The notes: a model not told the origin generated them from the sequence alone. Counted from the first letter of the stretch, positions 52,914 to 62,615 are shown. The stretch: 64,000 nt of DNA from Alphaproteobacteria bacterium (GCA_026126165.1 JAHCJR010000003.1:26653-90652), one strand, 5' to 3'. A program made the numbers and translations.

Positions 52914-53558
52914 CTATTCCTTTGCCAGGACCTTCGGCTTCGGCCCGGCGCTGTTGCAGGCGGCGAAGAGCTGTGCTGCCTGCGGCTCGCTCTTGATGTA
53001 GTGGTATTCGAGCGCGGTGAGAACCCGCTGACGCTCGCCGTCCGGCGCGACGCTGGTGTCGGGGGTGACGGAAACCAGGGTCACCGCCTTGCCCGGGCCC
53101 AGGCGCATGTCCAGGCGGTTGCCGGGCTGGCGCTTGTCGACGGCGGAGGCGCAGACCGGGCCGAGCGTGCTGTCGAAGCTGGTGATCTTCTGGTAGAGCG
53201 GATCGACCTCCGGCTTGCCCGCGCCGTTCATCCGGTACTTGCTGATGTCCGACTGGGCCTGCACGATGCGGCCGAAGGGGAAATAGAGCTGCAGGCCGCC
53301 ATCGAGTTCGACCCTGTCGCCCATCCGGCCATCGACCACCGGCAGGGCCTTGATCCGGTGCCCGGGAATGATGGAGGAATCGTCGCCGAGGCGCAGGATC
53401 TGGCGGTCGCCGCGGCTGGCGGCCCGCTCCTGCTCGAACAGGATCACCGGGCCGCGCTCGTGGCGGGCGCGCTGCGCTTCCGCCTCGAAGGAAAGGCCGA
53501 GGACGGCGAGGGTCATGGCGGACGCGAACGCCAAGCGTCCGGCGGACAGCAATTTCAT
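52914..53558 (-). CDS. Secreted hypothetical protein
   Basis: 214 residues from ATG 53558 (GGAGGGCC upstream). The signal peptide (AFASAMTLAVLGLSFEAEAQ) ends near residue 29. The mature part has no motif that I recognise; it begins RARHERGPVILFEQERAASR and contains three cysteines. The predicted periplasmic domain appears mostly beta with a folded core (GGLQLYFPFGRIVQAQSDIS). It is single-gene and divergent from the TPR-bamB-der operon. Confidence 0.75.
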   Translation of the reverse strand: MKLLSAGRLAFASAMTLAVLGLSFEAEAQRARHERGPVILFEQERAASRGDRQILRLGDDSSIIPGHRIKALPVVDGRMGDRVELDGGLQLYFPFGRIVQAQSDISKYRMNGAGKPEVDPLYQKITSFDSTLGPVCASAVDKRQPGNRLDMRLGPGKAVTLVSVTPDTSVAPDGERQRVLTALEYHYIKSEPQAAQLFAACNSAGPKPKVLAKE

Positions 53559-53735
53559 GGATAGGCCCTCCAGTATTATCCTTTGGTCGGAAACCATAGT
53601 TAAGCCGTAGTTTCCTGCCAAGCGATTAAAGAGTTCGTGCCATCCGCGTGAGCCGGCCTTGCGCGTCGGTTTGCGCTGTCCCCGCCGGACAGCTATGTTA
53701 CCGGCCGATTTTCCAGAGATTGCCGAGGTCTGCCG

Positions 53736-54386
53736 TTGAGTGACATTTTCCGCGAGGTGGACGAGGAAGTCCGCCGCGAACAATACCTAAAGCTTTGGCG
53801 TACTTACGGAAAGTATGCCATTGCCGTGGCGCTGGCGATCGTGATCGGCGTCGCCGGCTACCAGGGCTTCCGCGAGTATGAGCGCCGTCAGGCGCAGGGG
53901 GCGGCCGAACGGTTCGCGCTGGCGCTTGCCGATGCCCGGTCCGGCAAGGCCCGCGAGGCGGCGGCCGCGTTCGAGTCGCTGGCGGCGGATGCGCCCGCCG
54001 GCTACCGGGCGCTGGCGGAACTGCAGGCCGCTGCCAATTTCAGCGCCGCCGGCGATGGCATCCGGGCCGTCGAAATCTATGATCGCCTGGCCGGCAGCCG
54101 TGCACCGGATTCCCGGATCCCCGATCTTGCCCGCATCCTTGCTGCCATGCTGCTGCTCGAGGATGGCAAGATCGACGAGGCCGAGGCCCGGCTTCAGCCG
54201 GTTGCGGCCGGGTCCGGCGCCTTCCGGCATTCGGCCCGCGAGCTCGCTGCCCTGGCCCGACTCAAGGCGGGAGATACAAAGGGGGCGCGGGAGAAATTCG
54301 CCGAACTATCGGACGATGCGACCACTCCGCCTGGTATCAGGGCGCGGGCGGCGGAACTTCTCGCGGCCCTGCCCGAGGCGAAGTGA
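53736..54386 (+). CDS. YfgM-like inner-membrane TPR protein
   Basis: 216 residues from TTG 53736. It starts with a cytoplasmic stretch (DIFREVDEEVRREQYLKLWR), one membrane helix at about 28-46 (AIAVALAIVIGVAGYQGF) and a TPR-like periplasmic domain. YfgM in other bacteria is a SecYEG-associated subunit that works with periplasmic chaperones. The TGA of this gene overlaps the ATG of bamB, and der follows, an order conserved in proteobacteria. Confidence 0.87.
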   Translation: MSDIFREVDEEVRREQYLKLWRTYGKYAIAVALAIVIGVAGYQGFREYERRQAQGAAERFALALADARSGKAREAAAAFESLAADAPAGYRALAELQAAANFSAAGDGIRAVEIYDRLAGSRAPDSRIPDLARILAAMLLLEDGKIDEAEARLQPVAAGSGAFRHSARELAALARLKAGDTKGAREKFAELSDDATTPPGIRARAAELLAALPEAK

Positions 54387-55726
54387 TGCAGCCATCCGGC
54401 CTTTTCCGGACGCGCACGGCCATCGTGGCCGCGCTCGTTCTCGCACTCGGTGCCTGCCAGACGGTCGAGTCGCTGTTCGAGACGAAAAAGACGCCGTTGC
54501 CCGGTGAGCGAATTTCGATCCTGGCGCTGGAAAGCAATCTCGAGCCCGATCCGCGCATCGCCGATCTCGAGGTCCGGCTACCGCGTCCCTACGCCAACGA
54601 AGCCTGGCCGCAGGCCGGCGGCTATCCCTCCCATGCCATGCATCACCTGGAACTTCAGGGTGCCCTGAACCGGGTCTGGTCGACCAATATCGGCACCTCT
54701 CCCGGAAGCCATCTGCGCATCTCGGCCCAGCCGGTGGTGGCGGAGGGGCGCGTCTTCGCCATGGACGCGGCGGCACGGGTCTCCGCCTACGACATGGCGA
54801 CCGGCAAGCGGATCTGGCGCACCAACCTGACGCCGCCGAGCGAGGATGGCGGAGCGTTCGGCGGCGGCCTCGCCCTTGACCGGGGCACGCTCTACGTCAC
54901 CACGCCCTATGGCGAGGTCTTTGCCCTCGATGCGGGCAGCGGCCGCTATTTCTGGCGCCAGCGCATCGGCATCCCGCTGCGCGGCGCGCCGACGGTGGAT
55001 GGCAACCGGGTTTTCGCCGTTTCCTATGACAACCAGCTCCATGCGCTGAACATCGAAAATGGCGAGATCGCCTGGACCTATTCCGGCATCCCCGAAACGG
55101 CCGGACTGTTCGGCGGCGCCAGCCCCGCCATCGAGGGCGGCCTGGTGGTGGCGCCGTTTTCCTCGGGCGAGCTGGTGGCGCTGCGCGCCGATACGGGGCG
55201 GGTTGCCTGGACCGATTCCCTCGTGCGCAGCGCGCGGACCAGTTCGCTCGCCAGCATCAACGACATCAACGCTGCGCCGGTGATCGATCGCGGGCGGGTG
55301 ATCGCGGTCGGATCGTCCGGCCGCATGGTGGCGATCGAGGCGCGCAGCGGCGAGCGGCTGTGGGACCAGTCGATCGGGGGCTCGCAGACGCCCTGGGTGG
55401 CCGGCGATTTCATCTTCCTGGTCACCTCCGACGCGGAGGTGATCTGCCTGTCGCGCCGGGACGGGCGCATCCGCTGGGTGCACCAGCTCGAGCGCTACGA
55501 GAATCCGGAGCGCCGGCGCGGCCTCATCACCTGGTTCGGCCCGGTGCTGGCGGGCGACCGGCTGATCCTCGTCTCTTCGCATGGCTATGCGGTCTCCCTG
55601 TCGCCTTACCGGGGCGAGATGATGGGTGCCATGCGGCTGCCCGATCCGGCCGTGCAGCCGCCGGTGGTCGCGGGCAACATGATGTTCGTCATTACCGATT
55701 CCGCCGACCTCGTGGCCTACAGGTGA
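54386..55726 (+). CDS. bamB: Outer-membrane assembly factor BamB (PQQ-like beta-propeller lipoprotein)
   Basis: 446 residues. The signal peptide ends in a lipobox LALGACQ, with the lipidated cysteine near residue 24. Eight propeller blades carry PQQ-like repeats such as [36 protein letters not shown] and GERLWDQSI. BamB is the non-essential lipoprotein of the BAM complex that inserts outer-membrane proteins. ATG 54386 overlaps the upstream TGA, and its stop overlaps the GTG of der. Confidence 0.9.
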   Translation: MQPSGLFRTRTAIVAALVLALGACQTVESLFETKKTPLPGERISILALESNLEPDPRIADLEVRLPRPYANEAWPQAGGYPSHAMHHLELQGALNRVWSTNIGTSPGSHLRISAQPVVAEGRVFAMDAAARVSAYDMATGKRIWRTNLTPPSEDGGAFGGGLALDRGTLYVTTPYGEVFALDAGSGRYFWRQRIGIPLRGAPTVDGNRVFAVSYDNQLHALNIENGEIAWTYSGIPETAGLFGGASPAIEGGLVVAPFSSGELVALRADTGRVAWTDSLVRSARTSSLASINDINAAPVIDRGRVIAVGSSGRMVAIEARSGERLWDQSIGGSQTPWVAGDFIFLVTSDAEVICLSRRDGRIRWVHQLERYENPERRRGLITWFGPVLAGDRLILVSSHGYAVSLSPYRGEMMGAMRLPDPAVQPPVVAGNMMFVITDSADLVAYR

Positions 55727-57114
55727 GCTTCTCCGTCGCCATCGTCGGCCGGCCCAATGTCGGCAAGTCGACGCTGTTCAACCGCCTGATCGGCAAGCGG
55801 CTGGCGCTGGTGGACGACACGCCCGGCGTGACGCGCGACCGGCGCGAGGGCGAGGCGCGGCTCGGCCCCATGCGCTTCCGCGTCTTCGACACGGCGGGCC
55901 TTGAGGAGGCGAAGGGCGACACGATGGAGGCGCGCATGCGCCGCCAGACCGAAAAAGCCGTCGCCGATGCCGATGCGGTGCTGTTCCTCTTCGATGCGCG
56001 CGCGGGCGTCACGCCGCTCGACCGGCATTTCGCCGATCTGCTGCGCCGCACGCGCAAGCCGGTGCTGGTGGTGGCCAACAAGTGCGAGGGGCGGATCGGC
56101 GAGGAAGGGCGCATGGCGGGCTATGCGCTCGGTCTCGGCGAGCCGGTCGCCATCTCGGCCGAGCATGGCGAAGGACTGGCGGACTTGTACGAGGCACTGC
56201 GCGATTGCCTGCCGGAGGGCGAACGGGACGGAGCGGAAGCTGCGGCCGAAGGCGAGGGCGGCGAGGGAGCGGAGCCTGAAGGCGATCTCGGACCAAAGCG
56301 CATCCAGCTTGCCATCGTCGGACGGCCGAATGCCGGGAAGTCGACCCTGATCAATCGCCTGCTGGGCGAGGAGCGCCTGCTCACCGGGCCGGAGGCCGGC
56401 CTGACCCGCGATGCCATCGCGGTGGACTGGACCTATGGCGACCACACGGTCCGCCTGGTCGATACCGCCGGCATGCGCCGGCAGGCGCGGGTCGAGGGCA
56501 AGCTCGAGCGTCTGGCCGTCGCCGAAAGTCTGCGCGCCATCCGCCTCGCGCAGGTCGTGGTGCTGGTCGTCGACGCCACGCGGCCGCTCGAGAAGCAGGA
56601 TCTCGCCATCGCCGATCATGTCGTCGAGGAAGGGCGGGCGCTCGTGGTCGCGGTCAACAAGTGGGATCTGGTCGAGGATCGGGCCCGCACCTTGAAGGCG
56701 ATCCAGGACCGGATCGAGACCGGCATCCCCCAGCTCAAGGGCGTGGCGCTGGTCACGCTGTCGGCCAAGACCGGCCGGCATCTGGAGCGGCTGATGCCGG
56801 CGGTGCTGGCGGCCTACGAACGCTGGAATCGCCGCTTGCCGACGCCGCGACTCAACCGCTGGCTCGCAGAGGCGACGACGCGCCATCCGCCGCCGGCAGT
56901 CAAGGGGCGGCGGCTGCGGCTGCGCTATGCGACGCAGGTCAAGACGCGGCCGCCGACTTTCGCGCTGTTCTGCAGCCAGCCGGGCCAGCTTCCCGAAAGC
57001 TACCTGCGCTATCTGTCCAACGCGCTGCGCGAGGTATTCGACCTGGCGGGCACGCCGCTGCGCATCCATCTGCGCAAGAGCGATAACCCTTACGTCAATT
57101 CCGGCGACCGCTGA
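55723..57114 (+). CDS. der: Ribosome-associated GTPase Der (EngA)
   Basis: 463 residues from GTG 55723, which overlaps the bamB stop. Two GTPase domains in tandem: [16 protein letters not shown] near 8-23 with DTPGVTRD, and [16 protein letters not shown] near 201-216 with DTAGMRR; the G4 motifs are NKCE and NKWD. The linker is acidic ([17 protein letters not shown]). The C-terminal KH-like domain ends [12 protein letters not shown]. Der is needed for assembly of the 50S subunit. Family length and order are normal. Confidence 0.95.
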   Translation: MSFSVAIVGRPNVGKSTLFNRLIGKRLALVDDTPGVTRDRREGEARLGPMRFRVFDTAGLEEAKGDTMEARMRRQTEKAVADADAVLFLFDARAGVTPLDRHFADLLRRTRKPVLVVANKCEGRIGEEGRMAGYALGLGEPVAISAEHGEGLADLYEALRDCLPEGERDGAEAAAEGEGGEGAEPEGDLGPKRIQLAIVGRPNAGKSTLINRLLGEERLLTGPEAGLTRDAIAVDWTYGDHTVRLVDTAGMRRQARVEGKLERLAVAESLRAIRLAQVVVLVVDATRPLEKQDLAIADHVVEEGRALVVAVNKWDLVEDRARTLKAIQDRIETGIPQLKGVALVTLSAKTGRHLERLMPAVLAAYERWNRRLPTPRLNRWLAEATTRHPPPAVKGRRLRLRYATQVKTRPPTFALFCSQPGQLPESYLRYLSNALREVFDLAGTPLRIHLRKSDNPYVNSGDR

Positions 57115-57120
57115 AGCCGA

Positions 57121-57633
57121 TCAGCGGCCGGGGCCGCCCATGCCGCCCCTGCTGCCGGGACCCCAGCGCATTTCCGAGAGCTTGCGGCGCGCTTCCGGCG
57201 ACAGGCGTCCTGCCGCATCGATCATGGCCTGATGGAAAGCCTCCTCCAGCGTATCGCCATGCCTTCGCATCTCCGCGTAGGCGGCGGCCAGCCGCGCCGC
57301 ATCGAAGGGTTCGGCCCGCAGCGCCTCGCGCGCCTCGCGCCGTGCCGCGCGTAGCTGCTCCAGCACCGGTTCGGCCTGGGCGCGTCTTTCGCGCATGATG
57401 CCTTCCAGCTCGCCGCGCAGCTCCTCGGGGAAAGCCCGCATCATGCCGTGTGCTCGGCCCTCGGCGCCGTGTTTGCCGGCAAAGCGGCTTCCCCAGTGGC
57501 CGTCGTGGCGATGTGTCCAGTGTCCCGCCGCCATGCCGATCAGGAGAAGGTTGACGCCCAGCGAGATCACCAGCGCGATGCCTGTCCATGGCAGGCGCCG
57601 CTTCGGACCGGCGGGGGATGCTTGCGTGTTCAT
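57121..57633 (-). CDS. Periplasmic heavy-metal-sensor/CpxP-like protein
   Basis: 170 residues. A membrane helix or signal anchor lies at about 15-37 (WTGIALVISLGVNLLLIGMA), followed by His-rich HWTHRHDGHWG and a helical domain of the CpxP/CnrX type (MRERRAQAEPVLEQLRAARR). It is translated after the gene at 57630 (ATGA overlap). In such triads the periplasmic protein senses envelope stress or metals and feeds back on the anti-sigma factor. The C-terminus is Gly-rich. Confidence 0.82.
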   Translation of the reverse strand: MNTQASPAGPKRRLPWTGIALVISLGVNLLLIGMAAGHWTHRHDGHWGSRFAGKHGAEGRAHGMMRAFPEELRGELEGIMRERRAQAEPVLEQLRAARREAREALRAEPFDAARLAAAYAEMRRHGDTLEEAFHQAMIDAAGRLSPEARRKLSEMRWGPGSRGGMGGPGR

Positions 57634-58067
57634 AGGCTATACTCCCAGGAGGAAATACCGAGCACGATGCCGGCCACGTCCAGCGTGTCGCCGGCATCCG
57701 GTTCGGCGAAATCGCCGAAACCGATGAAGAAGCCGATGACCAGCGCGGCGGCGAGGCCGGCGAGCTGCGGCCAGACCGGTTCGAAGGGCAGCAAGGCGGC
57801 GAGGCGCTCGCGCAGCCCGGGGCGCCGCTGCGCCAGTTCGTGCGCCGCGCCGGCGATGCGCTGCGCGGCCCAGGGATCGGGCGCGGGCGCCGTCCAGGCA
57901 TCGAGCATATCGTCCAGACGGCGGGCCTCCGCCAGCGCTGCCCGTGCCTCGGCCGAACGCGCGAGCAGCGCTTCCGCCGCCGCCAGTTCGGCGCCCGGCC
58001 AGCGTGCCGGATCGGCACCATAGGCATCGATGATCTGTTGCAAGCGTTCCAGTCGCATTCCACTCAT
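57630..58067 (-). CDS. Putative membrane anti-sigma factor
   Basis: 145 residues. A cytoplasmic helical half (MRLERLQQIIDAYGADPARW) is followed by one membrane helix near 101-118 (LAGLAAALVIGFFIGFGD) and a short periplasmic tail. No zinc motif of the ZAS group is present. Its place between an ECF sigma gene (58064, overlapping by four bases) and a CpxP-like gene makes an anti-sigma role likely. It could also be a simple small membrane protein. Confidence 0.7.
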   Translation of the reverse strand: MSGMRLERLQQIIDAYGADPARWPGAELAAAEALLARSAEARAALAEARRLDDMLDAWTAPAPDPWAAQRIAGAAHELAQRRPGLRERLAALLPFEPVWPQLAGLAAALVIGFFIGFGDFAEPDAGDTLDVAGIVLGISSWEYSL

Positions 58068-58678
58068 CCTTGTTCCGACCGGCCCAGCCGGTGCGCGAGT
58101 TTCTCCTTCAGGCTGCGGCGCGCCCGCACGAGCAGGGATTCGACCGCGCCGACACTGATCTGCATCACTTCCGCCGCTTCGATATTGCTCATCTCCTGCC
58201 AGTAGCAGAGTGCGAGCGCGACGCGCTGGCGCTCCGGCAACTCGGCCATCGCCGCCGCGACCAGGGCACCGCGCTGGCGTTCCTCGATCGCGGCATCGGC
58301 GCCCGGCGACGGATCGGCAGGGTCGCCCGCCGCCTCCATCGGGTCCATGCGCGGCCGCCGGCGCCGGTCGATGCAGAGATTGGTCAGCACGCGGCTGAAC
58401 CAGGTGCGGAACAGGGCGCCATCCAGGTTCCAGCGCGGGGCCGTGGTCCAGACCCGCAGGAAAGCTTCCTGCACCACTTCTTCCGCCTCGGCGCGACGGC
58501 CGAGGATGCGATAGGCGAGCGCCGTGGCGCGCGCGACATGCCGGTCCACCAGCGCCCGGAAGGCGGCATGGTCGCCGGTCGCCACCCGGCCCATCAGCGT
58601 CTCATCGGTGAGATCCTGCATCTTCTCCCGATCAGGCGTCACCAGGGCGTCGATTTGCAAGTCCATGGTTCTGGCCAT
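58064..58678 (-). CDS. ECF-type RNA polymerase sigma factor
   Basis: 204 residues from ATG 58678 (GAGG upstream; an earlier open frame is not needed). Region 2 is AFRALVDRHVARATALAYRI plus EAEEVVQEAFLRVW near 65-78. Region 4 is LPERQRVALALCYWQEMSNI and EAAEVMQISVGAVESLLVRA. It lacks regions 1 and 3, as expected of ECF factors. It heads a three-gene unit with the anti-sigma and CpxP-like genes, probably an autoregulated envelope stress module. Confidence 0.92.
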   Translation of the reverse strand: MARTMDLQIDALVTPDREKMQDLTDETLMGRVATGDHAAFRALVDRHVARATALAYRILGRRAEAEEVVQEAFLRVWTTAPRWNLDGALFRTWFSRVLTNLCIDRRRRPRMDPMEAAGDPADPSPGADAAIEERQRGALVAAAMAELPERQRVALALCYWQEMSNIEAAEVMQISVGAVESLLVRARRSLKEKLAHRLGRSEQG

Positions 58679-58688
58679 CCTGCCTCTT

Positions 58689-59603
58689 TCACGTGGCAGG
58701 AGGGGATTCCCTGCGCTCCGCGCCGGATCGGGTGGCGAGAAAAAGCCCGAAGATGACGGCGGCAAGCCCGGCCAGCAGCCAGAATGTGAGGATTTCGCCC
58801 AATAGCAGCGCACCAAGCAGCGAGGCCGCGAGCGGACTGAGCGAAAGGAAGACAGTCACCTCCGTGGCGGAGGTGCGCGAAAGCGCCCACAACCATAAAT
58901 AGTAACCTCCGCCGCTACTCAAGCCGATAAACAGGACGGCAAGCCAGCCGGCGCCGCTGACCGGTGGCGGCAGGTGCGTAAAAAATCCCTCGCCGGCCGC
59001 GCCCAGCACCAGCGCGAAGACCGAGGCCAGCATCGAGAAGGCGCTGACATGGAGAACCGGATAGCGGGCAAGATAGGGGCGGAAGAGCACGCTGCAGACC
59101 GCCCCGCACAGGGCGGCAGCGAGGACGGCGAGCCCACCCAGCAATTCCATTTCCCGGCCGGTCGCGAAAAGTTTTTCGCCGAGCGCCAGGGCGACGCCCA
59201 GCATGGTGAGCAGCACGCCCAGCGATTTGCGCCAGGTGAGCCGCTCCTGACCCAGCACTGCCGCGACCAGCATGGCGAGAAGCGGGAAGCTGGTGAAGAT
59301 CAGCGCGGCGCGTCCTGCCGGGATGTGCTTCAAGCCGAAATTGATCAGCGCGATCAGCACGCCGAACTGCAATATGCCCAGGCCCGCGATGGGCAGGAAA
59401 TCGGCCGGGCGAAAGCGCAGCCAGGCGGTGCCGGCCAGCAGGGGCGCCAGGCACATGAATCCGATGGCGTAACGCAGCATGGCAAGAGATGCCGGCTCGA
59501 GCTGATCGGCCACGAAGCGCGTCGCTACCATGGCGGCACCGACCTGGACGCCGACGCCGGCGGAAGCCAGGACCGTCAGGCCGCGCCCGGTTCCGGTCCT
59601 CAC
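58689..59603 (-). CDS. EamA/DMT-family transporter
   Basis: 304 residues from GTG 59603, overlapping the stop of the MarR-GNAT gene (GTGA). Ten membrane helices in two EamA halves (residues about 5-140 and 150-290). The conserved ends of each half are visible in FTSFPLLAMLVAAVLGQERL and FLSLSPLAASLLGALLLGEI. It probably exports amino acids or metabolites. Because it is coupled to a regulator-acetyltransferase fusion, it may belong to a detoxification or acetylated-product export unit. Confidence 0.88.
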   Translation of the reverse strand: MRTGTGRGLTVLASAGVGVQVGAAMVATRFVADQLEPASLAMLRYAIGFMCLAPLLAGTAWLRFRPADFLPIAGLGILQFGVLIALINFGLKHIPAGRAALIFTSFPLLAMLVAAVLGQERLTWRKSLGVLLTMLGVALALGEKLFATGREMELLGGLAVLAAALCGAVCSVLFRPYLARYPVLHVSAFSMLASVFALVLGAAGEGFFTHLPPPVSGAGWLAVLFIGLSSGGGYYLWLWALSRTSATEVTVFLSLSPLAASLLGALLLGEILTFWLLAGLAAVIFGLFLATRSGAERRESPPAT

Positions 59604-60544
59604 AGATCGAGGTCCCAGTTTTCGCCCATGAGGTCCTGTCCGAAGCTGTGATGGCGCTCGCGCGCCACCAGGCGGAAGCCGGCCCGCTCGTAGAGCTGCC
59701 GGGCGGCGGTGAGAACATCGTTCGTCCAAAGCGTCATGGTGCGATAGCCCGCCGCGCGCGCGAAGGCGATGCAGGCATCGAGCAGCGCCCGGCCGATGCC
59801 AAGGCCGCGCGCCTCCGGCTCGACATAGACGAGGCGCAGCTTGGCGACCCGGCGCGACTGGCGCACGACGAAGGCGGAACCGAGGATGCGACCGTCGCTC
59901 TCGGCGATCCAGCAACACTCCCGCGCCGGATCGAACCGGCGGAGGAAGCCTGCACCGATCTCGGCGACGAGCGCCTCGAAGGTGGCATCGAAGCCATACT
60001 CGCGCTGATAAAGGACGCCGTGGCGATGCACGACCCAGCCGATATCGCCGGCGCGGTGCGGGCGGAGGATGAACGACGGCCGGCGGCCCTGCCGCGAAGC
60101 AGCCTGATCGCCTCCGAGCAGACGTTCGATGCGCTCCATCGCTTCCGCAAGTTCCTTCTGGGATGCCTCCGGCAGTGGACGGAGCAGGCCGGCATTCTCC
60201 TCGCGCGAGCGCCGGTCAAGCGCGGCGAAGGCCCGTCGCCCTTTTGTCGTGAGGGAGAGCAGCGTCCGCCGGCGGTCCTCGGCCGCGACGCGGCGGCGGA
60301 TCAGTCCGCCTCGCTCGAAGCGGCGCAGGATGCGGCTCAGATAACCGGCATCGAGGCCGAGATCGCGGGCGATCCGGCTGGCCGAGGTGTCCTTTACCTG
60401 CGCCAGTTCGTAGATGACGCGCGCTTCGGTCAGCGGAAACGGGCTCTGCAGCAGGCCCTCGCCGAGCACGCCGATCTTCTGCGTGTAGAAGCGGTTGAAG
60501 CGGCGCAACGCCGCCACCCGCTTCTCGAAAGCCGCGTCCGTCAC
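59600..60544 (-). CDS. MarR-type regulator fused to GNAT acetyltransferase
   Basis: 314 residues from GTG 60544 (CGGAGCGCGGA upstream). The N-terminal winged helix (about 1-140) has LTEARVIYELAQVKDTSASR and SRILRRFERGGLIRRR. The GNAT domain (about 155-314) has the acetyl-CoA loop VEPEARGLGIGRALLDACIA near residues 242-261 and ends ARQLYERAGFRLVARERHH. Such fusions are common in proteobacteria; the acetyl acceptor is usually unknown. It is likely self-regulated through the palindrome at 60578 and drives the EamA transporter gene. Confidence 0.9.
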   Translation of the reverse strand: MTDAAFEKRVAALRRFNRFYTQKIGVLGEGLLQSPFPLTEARVIYELAQVKDTSASRIARDLGLDAGYLSRILRRFERGGLIRRRVAAEDRRRTLLSLTTKGRRAFAALDRRSREENAGLLRPLPEASQKELAEAMERIERLLGGDQAASRQGRRPSFILRPHRAGDIGWVVHRHGVLYQREYGFDATFEALVAEIGAGFLRRFDPARECCWIAESDGRILGSAFVVRQSRRVAKLRLVYVEPEARGLGIGRALLDACIAFARAAGYRTMTLWTNDVLTAARQLYERAGFRLVARERHHSFGQDLMGENWDLDL

Positions 60545-60577
60545 TCCGCGCTCCGTTCTTGCCAACTGGTTGCCGAA

Positions 60578-60596
60578 GGCATGTAAATTACATGCC
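60578..60596. promoter_or_regulatory. Perfect palindromic operator upstream of the MarR-GNAT gene
   Basis: GGCATGTAA and TTACATGCC surround a single A, 34 bases before the GTG at 60544. This is the usual length and shape of a MarR-family site. It sits between the MarR-GNAT gene and the stop of the dipeptide-epimerase gene is further right, so it should control the regulator-transporter unit. Confidence 0.6.
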
Positions 60597-60625
60597 GAAG
60601 TCAACCAATTCGCAAGTCCCGATTC

Positions 60626-61606
60626 TCAGCCCCAGAGCGCGGACTCGGGCGGATGGACGAGGCTCCCCTCATAGCGAAGGCCGGGGTCCCGGTCGTGTGC
60701 GAGCAGCAGCGGCCCATCGAGATCGACGAAGCGCGCAAGGCTGCCGAGCAGGGTCGCGGGCGCCATGGAAAGCGAGGTGCCGACCATGCAGCCCAGCATG
60801 ATGCCGAAGCCCTGCGCTTCGGCTGCGCGGGCCAGCGCGATCGCTTCGGTCAGCCCGCCGGTCTTGTCCAGCTTGATATTGATCAGCTCGTAGAGGCCCT
60901 TGAGCCGCGCCAGGCCGGCGCGGTCGTGGGCGCTCTCGTCCGCGCAGAACGGCACCGCCCGGCGCAGTCCGGCCAGCGGCTGATCCGCACCGGCGGGCAA
61001 CGGCTGCTCGATCATCTCGACCCCCAGTTCCGCCATGGCGGCGCCGTAGGGCTCGATCATCTCCGGGCGCCAGGCTTCGTTTGCATCGACGATGAGCCGC
61101 GCATGCGGCGCTCCGGCGCGGACCGCGCGCATCCTTTCGATATCGCCTTCACCGCCCAGCTTGACCTTGAGCAGCGGCCGCCGGGCCGCCTCGCGCGCAG
61201 CCCTCTCCATGGCTTCGGGCGTGCCGAGGCTCAAGGTGTAGGCCGTGGTCAGGGCCACGGGTGCCGGCAGGCCGGCCAGTTCGTGCACCGGCCGGCCGCT
61301 CTGCTTGGCCTCCAGGTCCCAGAGTGCGCAATCGACCGCATTGCAGGCCGCGCCGGTGAGGCCGAGGGAAGCAAGGTCCGCGCGGCCGGCGCCCGCCTCG
61401 ATGGCGGGGCGCACCTTCTCGATCAACTCGAGCACGCCTTCCACCGTCTCGCCGTAGCGGCGATAGGGGACGGATTCGCCACGGCCGCGCGCGCCGTTTC
61501 CGGCTATCTCCACCAGGATGACTTCGGCTTCGGTCTTGGAGCCGCGCGAGATGGTGAAGGTGCCGCGGATCGGGAAGCTCTCGCGTCGGACCAGGAGTTG
61601 GCGCAC
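60626..61606 (-). CDS. dgcA: Dipeptide epimerase/N-acetyl-D-glutamate racemase-type enolase enzyme
   Basis: 326 residues. The enolase-superfamily barrel shows the KxK base pair in LLKVKLGGEG near 146-155, metal ligands Asp in LIVDANEAW, Glu in MIEQPLP and Asp in PFCADESAH, and the second base Lys in NIKLDKTGG. It is of the L-Ala-D/L-Glu epimerase group. Directly upstream and co-directional is a DUF1611 gene. In the D-glutamate pathway described for DgcN and DgcA, DUF1611 makes N-acetyl-D-Glu and this enzyme racemises it. The symbol is inferred from that pairing. Confidence 0.85.
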   Translation of the reverse strand: MRQLLVRRESFPIRGTFTISRGSKTEAEVILVEIAGNGARGRGESVPYRRYGETVEGVLELIEKVRPAIEAGAGRADLASLGLTGAACNAVDCALWDLEAKQSGRPVHELAGLPAPVALTTAYTLSLGTPEAMERAAREAARRPLLKVKLGGEGDIERMRAVRAGAPHARLIVDANEAWRPEMIEPYGAAMAELGVEMIEQPLPAGADQPLAGLRRAVPFCADESAHDRAGLARLKGLYELINIKLDKTGGLTEAIALARAAEAQGFGIMLGCMVGTSLSMAPATLLGSLARFVDLDGPLLLAHDRDPGLRYEGSLVHPPESALWG

Positions 61607-61612
61607 GAGGGT

Positions 61613-62611
61613 CTACCAGAGCCGGTCGACGATGGTGCCGACGCCGGTGACGAACGGATCGACCGCCGGCATTCCGTGCCGGTGTTCCAGCTCCGCAAGC
61701 AGCTTCCGTGCCGCCTCGCCGCCGAGCTTCGAGGTATTGACGCTGAGGCCGATACAGCGCACCTCGGGATTGACCAGGCGCGCCGCCGCCAGGTTGGCCT
61801 CGATGCATTCGCCGATGTCGGGCAGGGGATAGTGCTTCAGCCCGCGCATATGGGTGCGGGTCGGCTCATGGCACATGACCAGCGCATCGGGGCAGGCGCC
61901 GTGCAGAAGCCCGAGGCTGACGCCGGCGAAGGAGGCATGGAACAGCGAGCCCTGGCCTTCCACCAGGTCCCAATGGTCCGGGTCGTTGGGCGGCGAGAGC
62001 CATTCGACGGCGCCGGAAATGAAATCGGCCACTACCGCGTCGATCGAGACGCCATCGCCGGCGATGAAGATGCCGGTCTGGCCGGTGGCGCGGAAATCCG
62101 CCGTGCGGCCACGCTGGCGCAGTTCCTTCTCTATGGCGAGCGCGGTGTACATCTTGCCGACCGAGCAGTCGGTGCCCACGGTGAGCAACCGCTTGCCGGA
62201 GCGCTTCTTGCCCTTTCCCGTATCGAATTCGCGCGTCGGGTGGCGGACATCATGCAGGACGCGGCCATTGGCGCGGGCCGCCGCCACCACGTCCGGCAGA
62301 TCGGTGAGCCTGGCATGCAGGCCGCTCGCCACGTCCATGCCGTGCTGGAGCGCCTCGACGATGCTGGCGCTCCAGTGCGCGGGCAGCACGCCGCCGGCAT
62401 TGGCCACGCCGATGATCATGCTGCGGCAACCCTTGGCCGCGGCTTCCGCCGGCGACATCTCCGGCAGTCCGAGATCGGCCTTGCAGCCAGGCAGGCGCAT
62501 CTGCGCCATGCACCATTCGGGTCGCCAGTGCGCGATGCCCTGTGCCGTCTTCGCGGCGAGATCGTCGGCGGCGTCGCCGATGAAGAGAAGATAGGGGTGC
62601 GGAATGGCCAT
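61613..62611 (-). CDS. dgcN: DUF1611 protein, probable D-glutamate N-acetyltransferase
   Basis: 332 residues from ATG 62611 (AAGGAGAC upstream). A Rossmann-like N-terminal part is followed by a P-loop ATPase-like half with VGTDCSVGKMYTALAIEKEL near 141-160 and HWDLVEGQGSLFHASFAGVS. DUF1611 proteins are long known only as hypothetical; one was reported as DgcN, which N-acetylates D-glutamate before racemisation by DgcA. The dgcA gene follows after six bases and the carbonic anhydrase stop lies four bases upstream, so all three form one transcript. Confidence 0.85.
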   Translation of the reverse strand: MAIPHPYLLFIGDAADDLAAKTAQGIAHWRPEWCMAQMRLPGCKADLGLPEMSPAEAAAKGCRSMIIGVANAGGVLPAHWSASIVEALQHGMDVASGLHARLTDLPDVVAAARANGRVLHDVRHPTREFDTGKGKKRSGKRLLTVGTDCSVGKMYTALAIEKELRQRGRTADFRATGQTGIFIAGDGVSIDAVVADFISGAVEWLSPPNDPDHWDLVEGQGSLFHASFAGVSLGLLHGACPDALVMCHEPTRTHMRGLKHYPLPDIGECIEANLAAARLVNPEVRCIGLSVNTSKLGGEAARKLLAELEHRHGMPAVDPFVTGVGTIVDRLW

Positions 62612-62615
62612 GCTG

